NCBI GenBank assembly: GCA_002383285.1
Contig: DFXU01000089.1
Span: 1 to 31,266, forward strand
Source: Caryophanales bacterium UBA4100
GTDB lineage: Bacteria > Bacillota > Bacilli > Paenibacillales > UBA4045
Length of the DNA stretch: 31,266 nt
Direction of reading: 5' to 3'
Numbering within the stretch: position 1 is the stretch's first letter; each line of letters begins with the position of its first letter. Below are positions 8,235 through 15,809 of this stretch, one piece after another. The notes below the pieces were generated by a model. It searched no databases and had not been told where the DNA came from. It saw only the letters and a program-made list of their open reading frames with translations. A program made the position numbers and the translations under genes.

Positions 8235-9287
8235 ATGTACAGTGTGATAATTGTAGATGACGAGCAGATGATACACCTAAGCTTAAGAAAGATCATCGCA
8301 TCGTCAAACTTAGACTTCGAAGTAATTGGAGAGGCCGAGGACGGACTAGAAGCACTTGAACTGGTACAGCGTACTTCACCGGATGTGGTCATAACTGACA
8401 TCTATATGCCTGAATTGGACGGTCTAGATTTCATTGAACAAGCAAGAGAAACTCATCCCAATTTAATTTTCGTTATCCTCTCTGGATATAATGACTTTAA
8501 TTTTGCTCAGAAGTCTATTCGATTCGGTGTATCTGAGTTTTTACTCAAACCGATCGAGCCTCACAAATTGCTAGAAACACTGCAAACCATTCAAGAAAAG
8601 CTGCAATTTATGAATCAACGCTTTACTTCTCAAAACGAGTGGCTAACGACCCTGAATATTTTACAAAAACAATTGGTAGAGGATATGTGGGCCTTAGAAG
8701 AATCTCAGGTTACAGAAACATTAGAGTCAGTCCTCGAGCATTTTGAAAACCGTCACTCTGAAGGCATCAACCTATCGCAACTAACGAATAAATTACTGAT
8801 ATGGATTGAGAATGAAATACAAAAGAAAGGGTTAAACATCGCCCTTTCCCTTAACGATTGTCATCAAGCCCAGTACAACATTTCAGAGCTTGATTATACA
8901 CGAAAAAAGATTTTGAAATGGTTTAAAATTATCCAAGACTCTCGTAGTTTGGGATCTCGATTGAATATGCTAAAAGCCATTGAATATATGAGAACAAATT
9001 ACAAGAATGAGAACCTCTCATTGAAGGAAGTAGCTGATTTCATTGGAATTTCTACAGCATATTTCAGTCGATCCTTCAAAAAAGAAATGAGTTCGAGTTT
9101 CATAAAATGCTTAATCGAAATCCGTATGGAGGAAGCTAAGAGACTGCTAGAAAATAATGAGGCAAGCACAACTCAAATCGCATTTGAAGTCGGTTGTACT
9201 GACTACCCCCACTTTAGTAAAACTTTCAAAAAATTGCACGGCATAACACCATCAGAATATCGAAAACAACGAAATCATAATATATAG
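8235..9287 (+). CDS. Response regulator with AraC-type DNA-binding domain, YesN type
   Basis: Partner regulator of the kinase, 350 residues. The N-terminal receiver domain (about 1-120) has the acidic pair D8/D9, phosphoacceptor D55 in VVITDIYMP, the switch segment ILSGYNDF and lysine in LLKPI. A variable middle (about 120-245) follows. The C-terminal AraC/XylS domain (about 250-345) has two helix-turn-helix motifs, the second containing IAFEVGCTDYPHFSKTFKK and ending HGITPSEYRK. I chose ATG 8235 over the in-frame GTG at 8232 because it sits 7 bases after AGGGGG. It most likely activates the divergent sugar operon when phosphorylated. Confidence 0.94.
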   Translation: MYSVIIVDDEQMIHLSLRKIIASSNLDFEVIGEAEDGLEALELVQRTSPDVVITDIYMPELDGLDFIEQARETHPNLIFVILSGYNDFNFAQKSIRFGVSEFLLKPIEPHKLLETLQTIQEKLQFMNQRFTSQNEWLTTLNILQKQLVEDMWALEESQVTETLESVLEHFENRHSEGINLSQLTNKLLIWIENEIQKKGLNIALSLNDCHQAQYNISELDYTRKKILKWFKIIQDSRSLGSRLNMLKAIEYMRTNYKNENLSLKEVADFIGISTAYFSRSFKKEMSSSFIKCLIEIRMEEAKRLLENNEASTTQIAFEVGCTDYPHFSKTFKKLHGITPSEYRKQRNHNI

Positions 9288-9320
9288 CCACATCTAAGCT
9301 TGTATATTTTATTTAGCGCC

Positions 9321-9866
9321 CTATGTATGCGGTCGATTCGCAGCCAACAAATCACTCATGGTAAGCAGCTCTGCGGCAAGGCTATTCACACGCTGTGAGA
9401 TTGCAGAATCAGTGATCTGCAGCTGATCATTGATCTGATGCTTATCTACGACAACTTGGTCAGGTAATACCAGACTGTATACTCCTCTTAATACCAGACG
9501 TAAATTGTTCAGAGCATTGATCCCGCCTTTACCACCACCAGCTAATGCCGCTATGGCTGATGGCTTATGCCTGAAGTGTGACCCGCCTAGATAATCGAGA
9601 GCATTCTTAAGCGCACCGCTCATCCCATTATGATAGTCAGGTGTAACGATGAAGAAGCCTTCCGCTTGACCTGCTAATGCTCGCCAACGTATTACCTCTA
9701 GAAGCTCATTCTGCTCCAAACTACCATCGTATATAGGCAGAGTCATTGAAGCTAGATTAACATATTCCACCTTAGCACCTAATTGACTCAATGTAGAAGC
9801 AACATGAGAAGATACGGCCTGCGTACGGCCTAATTGTCTTGGACTTCCCCCTATAACAAGAATCAT
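9321..9866 (-). CDS. NAD(P)H-dependent FMN reductase (flavodoxin-like fold)
   Basis: A 181-residue protein of the NADPH-dependent FMN reductase family (SsuE/YieF-like). The phosphate loop for flavin is visible as GGSPRQLGRT at residues 6-15. The conserved TPDYHNGMSGALKNALDYL segment is at about 79-97, and GGGKGG is near 111-116. It is cytosolic and would reduce free FMN or quinones with NAD(P)H. The start follows GGGAGAGG. It lies 41 bases downstream of the sulfite-oxidase-like gene, so they may share a transcript and the reductase could supply electrons. That link is inference. Confidence 0.88.
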   Translation of the reverse strand: MILVIGGSPRQLGRTQAVSSHVASTLSQLGAKVEYVNLASMTLPIYDGSLEQNELLEVIRWRALAGQAEGFFIVTPDYHNGMSGALKNALDYLGGSHFRHKPSAIAALAGGGKGGINALNNLRLVLRGVYSLVLPDQVVVDKHQINDQLQITDSAISQRVNSLAAELLTMSDLLAANRPHT

Positions 9867-9907
9867 CTGCTACCTCTCCCTTGTTTTACACACTTAACGA
9901 ATACATG

Positions 9908-10510
9908 TTATTCAAAATCATATCTTTGTGATAGCCACGGATCTCCATACATATGATAACCATTCTTCTCCCAGAAGCCTGGCTTATCCTTCTCCATGAA
10001 TTCAATACCTCGTAACCACTTAGCACTCTTCCAGAAGTATAGGTGTGGAACAACCATGCGTACGGGATAGCCATGCTCTGGTGTCAATAATTGACCATTG
10101 TGCTTAATAGCGAAGAAGGATGTTTCTCTGAGAAAATCCTCAATTGGAAGATTGGTGGACCAACCATGCTCTGCATGCAGCATCACATAATGCGCCTCCG
10201 CCTTTAGCTTCACCTTATTCATTATCGTTGCTACTGGAATACCCTCCCAGACATTGTCCAGCTTGGACCACGTAGTTACACAATGAATATCGTTAGCGAA
10301 CTCCGTACGGGGTGTAGCCATAATCTCCTTATAAGGGATCGTGATCTCTTCCTCCACAAGACCGAACAATCGCATATTCCATTTGCTCATATCGTTATAA
10401 TAAGGCACATTCCCATAATGTAATACAGGAAACCCTTCTGTCACCGTCTGCCCAGGAGGGACACGGTCATGCGCATCAGAATTCCGATTCTCTGTTGAAT
10501 TGTTTAACAT
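9908..10510 (-). CDS. Sulfite oxidase-like molybdopterin oxidoreductase
   Basis: A 200-residue protein consisting of the oxidoreductase molybdopterin-binding domain. The expected molybdenum-ligand cysteine is C77 in IHCVTTWSKLDN. GYPVRMVVPHLYFWKSAKW matches the conserved pterin-binding part. Unlike periplasmic MsrP/YedY it has no twin-arginine signal or transmembrane segment, so it is predicted cytosolic. Cytosolic sulfite-oxidase-like proteins of about this length occur in Bacillota, and their substrate is generally unknown. AAGGAGG precedes the ATG. Its probable promoter overlaps the upstream region of the divergent membrane-protein gene. Confidence 0.88.
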   Translation of the reverse strand: MLNNSTENRNSDAHDRVPPGQTVTEGFPVLHYGNVPYYNDMSKWNMRLFGLVEEEITIPYKEIMATPRTEFANDIHCVTTWSKLDNVWEGIPVATIMNKVKLKAEAHYVMLHAEHGWSTNLPIEDFLRETSFFAIKHNGQLLTPEHGYPVRMVVPHLYFWKSAKWLRGIEFMEKDKPGFWEKNGYHMYGDPWLSQRYDFE

Positions 10511-10542
10511 GCTTTCTGCCTCCTTCTTCTTAACTCATACTT

Positions 10543-10571
10543 ATTATAACCATAAATCATATTTTGGTTAA
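10543..10571 (-). promoter_or_regulatory. Promoter of the sulfite oxidase-like gene
   Basis: On the minus strand TTAACC, a 17-base spacer and a perfect TATAAT lie 33 bases upstream of the ATG. The -35 runs into the upstream region of the divergent gene that starts at 10615, so the two genes share a control region of about 100 bases. Confidence 0.6.
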
Positions 10572-10614
10572 AATCCCTCAACACGGAGAATACTGGTTAT
10601 GGGGTGATAGATCG

Positions 10615-11385
10615 ATGCCTGCTGGCAACAAACCAAGACGAGAGCTTGCACATCTTAGTGTCCTGGGCACAACACAGCTCCACCTGAAGAATCCAGGGAT
10701 TGTTGCTTGGTGGTCATGCGCCTTCCCAGGCTTTGGTCATTTGATATTGTCCAAATATCTACGTGCATTAGCCTTATTCCTCTGGGAATTTCTAATCAAT
10801 ACATATGCTCATTTGAATGAAGCCATCATCTATACTATCACCGGTCAATTTGATAAGGCTACCGAAATCTTAGAAACCCGTTGGCTTTCCTTATATGCCC
10901 CTGTTTATTTGTTTGCTGTCTTTGATAGTTATCGCACAACAGTCGACATGAACCATTTATATGTGTTAGCTGATCGAGAGAATGCACCGTTATCAGTCTT
11001 TCGCATGAATGCGTTGGATACCAATTATATGGACAAGAGAAATCCATTGGCAGCCATCTTATGGTCAATATTGATGCCTGGAATTGGACATCTCTATATC
11101 CGTCGTCTCCTAACAGCTATAGTTGTTCTTATCTCATGGGTTATCATTGTTATTCAATCAAATGCACTAATTAGTCTCCACTACACCATACTCGGGAATT
11201 GGGATCAAGTAAGCTCTGTACTGGACAAGCAGTGGTTCCTGTATATCCCCTCTATATATGGGTTTTCTATATACGATGCATATATGAACACGGTTGAGCA
11301 TAACAAGCTGTTTGCTCGCGAACAGAAGAACTATCTAACCCAAGAATATCAGAGCAAGCAATTTATTATGCCATTCAAACTTTAG
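10615..11385 (+). CDS. Membrane protein built from two tandem PGxGH repeats, function unknown
   Basis: I do not recognise the family. The 256-residue protein is a clear internal duplication: residues about 25-125 and 142-240 align almost without gaps. Each half starts N-P and then W(S)-x-x-x-P-G-[FI]-G-H-L (FPGFGHL 37-43, MPGIGHL 153-159). A hydrophobic helix follows, then an amphipathic stretch ending in a tyrosine-rich helix and D-[SA]-Y-x-[TN]-T-V-[DE] (103-111, 220-228). Three to four hydrophobic segments predict a membrane location. The PGxGH signature recalls small TM2-type proteins. The ORF extends upstream to a TTG at 10564, but I chose ATG 10615 because GGGGTGA stands 7 bases before it. 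It is followed 14 bases later by another unknown membrane gene. Confidence 0.8.
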   Translation: MPAGNKPRRELAHLSVLGTTQLHLKNPGIVAWWSCAFPGFGHLILSKYLRALALFLWEFLINTYAHLNEAIIYTITGQFDKATEILETRWLSLYAPVYLFAVFDSYRTTVDMNHLYVLADRENAPLSVFRMNALDTNYMDKRNPLAAILWSILMPGIGHLYIRRLLTAIVVLISWVIIVIQSNALISLHYTILGNWDQVSSVLDKQWFLYIPSIYGFSIYDAYMNTVEHNKLFAREQKNYLTQEYQSKQFIMPFKL

Positions 11386-11399
11386 ATTCGAGGAAAGCC

Positions 11400-11855
11400 A
11401 TGTATGTGATTTCGTCATTCGATCATAATATTCAACTAGAGCTAGCACTCACTCGTCTAGATCAGATGGGTATAACAAAAGATAACTTATATGCAGTCCC
11501 GCTCATCGAATTCAAGGAAGAAGCAAAATTGTTCGATACGATTCATCGTTCGGATGGTATTAGCTTGTTGGACTCAGGATTAGCATGGGCTACTGCGCTG
11601 ACGGTTGTTGGCTCATCATACGGCTTTATTCTTCGTTGGGGTCCTATCGTATGGGGATTGATAGGCGCGCTAACTGGTCTTATTATTGGTTATATTCTAG
11701 ACATGATCTTCAATAAGAAACGTCGTTCGAAGAAGAACACACTTATACAGCCCAATGTGTTCATCCTAGTCCAGTGTGATCAGAATATGCTACATCAGAT
11801 AAAAGCAGTCCTGCTTGAGCATCATGCGATCAATTATGCGGTAATTGAAGATTAG
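11400..11855 (+). CDS. Small membrane protein with a transmembrane hairpin between two soluble halves
   Basis: Not a family I can name. The 151-residue protein has an N-terminal strand-helix-strand-like part (YVISSFDH, a helix ending LDQMGI, then NLYAVPLIEF). A glycine-rich hydrophobic hairpin at about 64-103 contains WGLIGALTGLIIGYILDMI. A basic KKRRSKK cluster comes next, then a second strand-helix-strand-like part (NVFILVQC to NYAVIED). The layout resembles general-stress proteins in which a glycine-zipper hairpin interrupts a small alpha/beta domain, but this is by eye only. A GAGGAAAG ribosome binding site and 14-base spacing put it in one operon with the duplicated membrane protein. Its stop is 4 bases from the stop of the convergent MFS gene. 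Confidence 0.78.
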   Translation: MYVISSFDHNIQLELALTRLDQMGITKDNLYAVPLIEFKEEAKLFDTIHRSDGISLLDSGLAWATALTVVGSSYGFILRWGPIVWGLIGALTGLIIGYILDMIFNKKRRSKKNTLIQPNVFILVQCDQNMLHQIKAVLLEHHAINYAVIED

Positions 11856-11859
11856 AAAG

Positions 11860-13125
11860 TTAGCTCCTCCGTCCGCTGAATATGGACCGCCCAATCCAGA
11901 ACACCAATATCATGAGGAATACACCTATACTCGTCGTTAAGCCTGCTATCTGTAGCCAATTCGGCCAATGCTCTGTTAGGTCGTAGATATATCCACCAAT
12001 AAGCGGTCCGAGGAACGCAGCAACACCTGTTACAGCAGCGAATACAGCAATATACATAGGTCTATCCGCTTTAGGAGTATCCCCAATAATATAGTTGAAC
12101 ATTAAGAGATTAAAACCGCCAAGGCCAACACCTAACAGGATATGGATAATGGCTAACACGATGAGTGCTGGAACTACAATGGTGGCTCCCCACAATAAAC
12201 AGGATGCTGCGATAATCGGGAAGGTCCAGAACAGTAGCTTGCGCGTGGGTATACGTGCATTCAGATTACCCCAATAATAATAGCTAATCATCATACTTAC
12301 CGTTTGAACAATCGTCAGAATCGATACTACAAAATAACTAAGCTCCATAACAGAGAGCATAATTAGACTGAATAATGGTACAACCATATTCTGCAAGAAT
12401 AGGAATGCTGTTATGAACAGCATGGCTCTAAGAAATATTGGATTATCAAAAGGCTTCCTGACCATCAGCTTTAAATTAGGGGCAGCTGACTTCTCAAAAG
12501 GCATGTTCGGGTAAAATAATAGTGTAATGATGTTCATGAGGCTTCCCACGGCGCAAATCAAGAATAAAATGCGATACCCTTCCATACCAGCATAAGCATC
12601 AAGTATATAACCACCTATGAATAAAGTGACACTTACTGTACCCCATAACAGCGTGCTACGTATCCCAAAATAACGACCCCTGACCTGCGCAGGTACCATA
12701 TCCGAAATTAATGAAGACCAGATTACGCTGCCAATTGCATTCGAGAAGAAGGCGATACTATAGAAAATAATATACATTTCAAAATAAAAATGCTCAGATA
12801 CCAATATAGGTACCGCACCTGTTAATGTCCAGAATACACGATGTATTCCTGCGAATATAAGTAGACCTAGTCGGCGGTTAGTGAATCTTTGCATAACATA
12901 CGCCGCTGGGATCTGTACTAGATTGAACAATGCAGGAATAGCAAGCACGAGACCAATCTGGAAGGATGAAGCTCCTAGCAGCAGCAGATAGCCTGTCAAG
13001 AAAGGAGCACCTAGTAAAGTAACCGTCACCATGGCTGGGAAGCCTTCGATGGTGGCGGCAAGTAAGCTTTTGCGATATAAGGATCGTTTTCTGCTAAGTT
13101 TCTCTAATCCTGTTTGTAATCCCAT
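11860..13125 (-). CDS. Major facilitator superfamily transporter
   Basis: A 421-residue MFS permease with about 12 hydrophobic segments. The loop-2/3 region shows AYVMQRFTNRRLGLLIF. The N-terminal cytosolic stretch is basic (SRKRSLYRK). Substrate is not predictable; proteins of this general layout include sugar and drug transporters. AAGGGG precedes the ATG. It starts 18 bases after the aminopeptidase stop, so it is the third gene of an aldo/keto reductase - pepA - MFS operon. Peptide or amino-acid export is one possible role from context. Confidence 0.88.
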   Translation of the reverse strand: MGLQTGLEKLSRKRSLYRKSLLAATIEGFPAMVTVTLLGAPFLTGYLLLLGASSFQIGLVLAIPALFNLVQIPAAYVMQRFTNRRLGLLIFAGIHRVFWTLTGAVPILVSEHFYFEMYIIFYSIAFFSNAIGSVIWSSLISDMVPAQVRGRYFGIRSTLLWGTVSVTLFIGGYILDAYAGMEGYRILFLICAVGSLMNIITLLFYPNMPFEKSAAPNLKLMVRKPFDNPIFLRAMLFITAFLFLQNMVVPLFSLIMLSVMELSYFVVSILTIVQTVSMMISYYYWGNLNARIPTRKLLFWTFPIIAASCLLWGATIVVPALIVLAIIHILLGVGLGGFNLLMFNYIIGDTPKADRPMYIAVFAAVTGVAAFLGPLIGGYIYDLTEHWPNWLQIAGLTTSIGVFLMILVFWIGRSIFSGRRS

Positions 13126-13143
13126 GTATGATGACCCCTTGAA

Positions 13144-14667
13144 TTATAATATTGCATTAGGATCGTTAAGATAATGTAGCAATGTACGTACCATCGCTCC
13201 AGTAGCACCCTGCGGGTCCATCCCTCTTGCTTTCCATAGCCAAGCCGTACCACCAGTATCAAGATGAATCCAGGGAATCTCATCAGCAAAGGTGCCAATG
13301 AATAGCCCAGCAGTTATTGCCCCAGCCAATCTACTGCCAGTGCTGTTCTTCAAATCTGCAACAGAGCTCTTCAGCATCTCCTTATACTCGGGAAATACGG
13401 GTAGCTGCCACACCTTCTCACCGCTGCGACCTGCCGCCTTCATAAGCTGCGTAAGGAATGCATCGTCATTCGTAATAGCTGCGGTAGCAACGTCACCAAG
13501 AGCTACTAGTACGGCTCCAGTTAATGTTGCCACATCGATCAGCTTCGTTGCGCCTAACTTTCGAGCATAAGTTATTGCATCTGCTAGAACAACTCGTCCT
13601 TCAGCATCCGTATTTAACACCTCAATGGTACGTCCACTCATTGTAGTGATGATATCTCCCGGCTTATATGCGGTACTCGAGGGCATATTCTCTGCGGCAG
13701 GTATAACGGCCACAACATTAACACGAAGCTTCAATCGACTGAGAGCCTGCATAACCCCTAAGACAACAGCAGCTCCCCCCATGTCACTAATCATCTCTTC
13801 CATGCCATCAGCTTTCTTGAGGGATATACCACCAGTATCGAAGGTAATACCTTTGCCAATTAGTCCATATACGATATCGGATTGGGATGACCCCTGGTAG
13901 TTCAATACGATCATCTTAGGTTGATGGGCGCTGCCTTGACCTACTGCGGACAGGCCACCCATTCCTAGCGATTGGATCTCCGTCATACCAAGCACATGGC
14001 AGCTCATCTCACTGCGATCTGCTGCTAGCTTCATTGCCTCGTCGGCTAGTGAGGAGGGTGTAAGCATATTACTAGGCATATTGGTCAGATCTCGAGCATA
14101 GTTGGTTGCATCCGAATATGTGATCGCTTCAGAGATAGTATGCTCTAAGCGTCGCAAATCATAGCCCTCACCTATCATGAATTCTATGGAATTCAATGGA
14201 TTGGAGGCACCCATATCTGAGAGCTGATACGATTGAATCGAATAGCTGCCTAATCCGATCCCCTCCGTCCAAGCACCCACACACCCTTCGATTGTTGAAG
14301 AAGAATCAGGATGAACGCTTGTGAGGTTAATAGCAATTCGTTGAAGATGGTGCTGAGCTGCTAGCCTTGCTGTGGATACTCCAAGCTCTCTAATCCTCTG
14401 CAAGCTGAGCTCACGGTTCCTGTTATACAGAATAATCAGATTCGGAATAGGATATAGTCCCAGTGAAGATACGACTAATTCCATTGATAGTGATCCAGTA
14501 GTGAGTTGCCTGCTAATTGCTTGTTGAATAACATGTGCAATTGGAGGGGGAAGCTGTGTTAATTGCTCATGATAATCCGCGGAAAAACAGAAGACTATTG
14601 CATCACAGCCTTCTGAATATAGCTTATCCCCAGATCTGATCTGGAATTCAATGTCGGGTGCTGGCAA
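13144..14667 (-). CDS. pepA: Leucyl aminopeptidase, M17 family
   Basis: Cytosolic dimetal aminopeptidase releasing N-terminal residues from peptides. It is 507 residues, normal for M17. The N-terminal domain (1-170) is divergent and the C-terminal catalytic domain is well conserved. Metal ligands can be read as K272 and D277 (GKGITFDTGGISLKK), D295 (MISDMGG), and D354 and E356 (NTDAEGRVVL). The catalytic lysine is K284 and the arginine is R358. The start is a TTG placed 8 bases after AAGGAG; no ATG is better placed. It lies 32 bases after the aldo/keto reductase stop and is probably cotranscribed. Confidence 0.94.
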   Translation of the reverse strand: MPAPDIEFQIRSGDKLYSEGCDAIVFCFSADYHEQLTQLPPPIAHVIQQAISRQLTTGSLSMELVVSSLGLYPIPNLIILYNRNRELSLQRIRELGVSTARLAAQHHLQRIAINLTSVHPDSSSTIEGCVGAWTEGIGLGSYSIQSYQLSDMGASNPLNSIEFMIGEGYDLRRLEHTISEAITYSDATNYARDLTNMPSNMLTPSSLADEAMKLAADRSEMSCHVLGMTEIQSLGMGGLSAVGQGSAHQPKMIVLNYQGSSQSDIVYGLIGKGITFDTGGISLKKADGMEEMISDMGGAAVVLGVMQALSRLKLRVNVVAVIPAAENMPSSTAYKPGDIITTMSGRTIEVLNTDAEGRVVLADAITYARKLGATKLIDVATLTGAVLVALGDVATAAITNDDAFLTQLMKAAGRSGEKVWQLPVFPEYKEMLKSSVADLKNSTGSRLAGAITAGLFIGTFADEIPWIHLDTGGTAWLWKARGMDPQGATGAMVRTLLHYLNDPNAIL

Positions 14668-14699
14668 GCTCCCATCTCCTTAATAATCTTGATGGCCTA

Positions 14700-15716
14700 C
14701 TAACTATACAATAGTGCGGCATTCTGAACAGTTCGTTGCATCGGTAGATGATACGGACACTTGTCCTCACATAGAGGCTTATCCTTGCACGGCTCATAAT
14801 CTGAACAAGCTGTAATTTTCTCCCTGTGCTTCTCGAACCACTGTTGACCCTTAGGTAACAAGCCGAATTTTTCTCGAACCACACTTGAAATCATTACATC
14901 GGGGATAGAGATTTCCAGTGGACATGAACAGTAGTTACATCGTCGACAGCTATGTGACCCTAGCTCACTAGCTAGCTGCTCAAGCTCAAGCTTCTCTTCG
15001 CTGCTCACTTGAATATCCATTGCTTTTATATTTTCTTTCACCTGATCTACACTGATCATTCCCGATATAATCGTATTGACCTCTTGAACATAGGAGTATC
15101 TAATTGCTTTATCAACGGGTTGTACGAACCCACCAGATAGAGGCTTCATTGCGGTTCTACCCATCCCTTGCTTGATTGCCATGGGTATGAGCTCCCGCAA
15201 AGCAAACGGCTGTACTAAGCTCAAGTGGAATAGCACCTGATCGAATTGCCCCTTACTAATCCAACGTGCAAGAAGATCTGGTCTATGACCACTTATGCCA
15301 ATAAACCGTACCTTACCTTCCTGCTTGGCCTCTATAAGAGCTTCGTAGGCACCCTTCTCACCCATGATTGTCTTATATTCTTCCGCATAATTAACATAAT
15401 GAACCTGAACCAGATCCAGGTAGTCGGTTTTCATTCTCACTAAGCTCCGTTCAATCTGAGCTTTAGCATTCTCATAGCTGCGCTCCCCAGTCTTGGTCGC
15501 AAGGAAATACTCTTGTCTGCGATGAGATATACTCTCCCCAATAATCTCCTCACTATTCTTATAGGCTGCAGCAGTATCTATATAATTAATACCGTGATCT
15601 AACGCAAAGTTTAGAGCCTGCTTGGCTTGTTCAAAAGGAACACCGGGCAAATTCATCGCTCCGAAGCCAAGTGATGAAACCTGATATCCAGTCGAACCAA
15701 ATTGCTCGTATTTCAT
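14700..15716 (-). CDS. Aldo/keto reductase with C-terminal iron-sulfur domain
   Basis: A 338-residue aldo/keto reductase barrel plus a ferredoxin-like tail. Catalytic elements are DTAAAYKNSEE (Asp, Tyr), LATKTG (Lys) and VQVHY (His). After the barrel a C-x2-C-x2-C cluster (SCRRCNYC) and a final set of cysteines (C-x4-C-x4-C-x3-C in YEPCKDKPLCEDKCPY) could hold 4Fe-4S centres. Such fusions are common in anaerobic and facultative Bacillota, with unknown substrates. The open frame extends 26 codons upstream, but I start at ATG 15716 because GGAGGG lies 6 bases before it and the remaining sequence (KYEQFGSTGYQVS) is the typical family N-terminus. Confidence 0.9.
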   Translation of the reverse strand: MKYEQFGSTGYQVSSLGFGAMNLPGVPFEQAKQALNFALDHGINYIDTAAAYKNSEEIIGESISHRRQEYFLATKTGERSYENAKAQIERSLVRMKTDYLDLVQVHYVNYAEEYKTIMGEKGAYEALIEAKQEGKVRFIGISGHRPDLLARWISKGQFDQVLFHLSLVQPFALRELIPMAIKQGMGRTAMKPLSGGFVQPVDKAIRYSYVQEVNTIISGMISVDQVKENIKAMDIQVSSEEKLELEQLASELGSHSCRRCNYCSCPLEISIPDVMISSVVREKFGLLPKGQQWFEKHREKITACSDYEPCKDKPLCEDKCPYHLPMQRTVQNAALLYS

Positions 15717-15735
15717 ATACATCCCTCCAATGTTC

Positions 15736-15763
15736 ATTATATAACAGATTGGAGAAGTGTTGA
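15736..15763 (-). promoter_or_regulatory. Promoter of the aldo/keto reductase - pepA - MFS operon
   Basis: The minus strand carries TCAACA, a 16-base spacer and a perfect TATAAT just upstream of the GGAGGG ribosome binding site. Initiation would fall close to the first possible ATG at 15722, which supports starting translation at 15716. Confidence 0.5.
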
Positions 15764-15784
15764 TGATATATCGAGCAATTTCAT

Positions 15785-15809
15785 AAAAAATCAAACAGCG
15801 AGAAGCTAT
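15785..15809 (-). terminator. Weak terminator overlapping the rsgI stop
   Basis: Minus-strand ATAGC - TTCTC - GCTGT forms a 5-bp stem including one wobble pair, followed by TTGATTTTTT. The stop TAG of rsgI is part of the stem. The stem is short, so efficiency is doubtful. Confidence 0.35.

Noticed and set aside
9288..9320. Possible terminator between the response regulator and the FMN reductase gene
   Set aside because: Only an AT-only 6-bp pairing (AATATA/TATATT) with a long loop can be drawn; too weak to call.
10564..10614. TTG start at 10564 for the duplicated membrane protein
   Set aside because: No ribosome binding site stands before it, while GGGGTGA precedes ATG 10615.
13625..13900. 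Plus-strand ORFs opposite pepA, leuA, leuB and ilvB
   Set aside because: All lie antisense to well-conserved genes and lack ribosome binding sites and recognisable domains.
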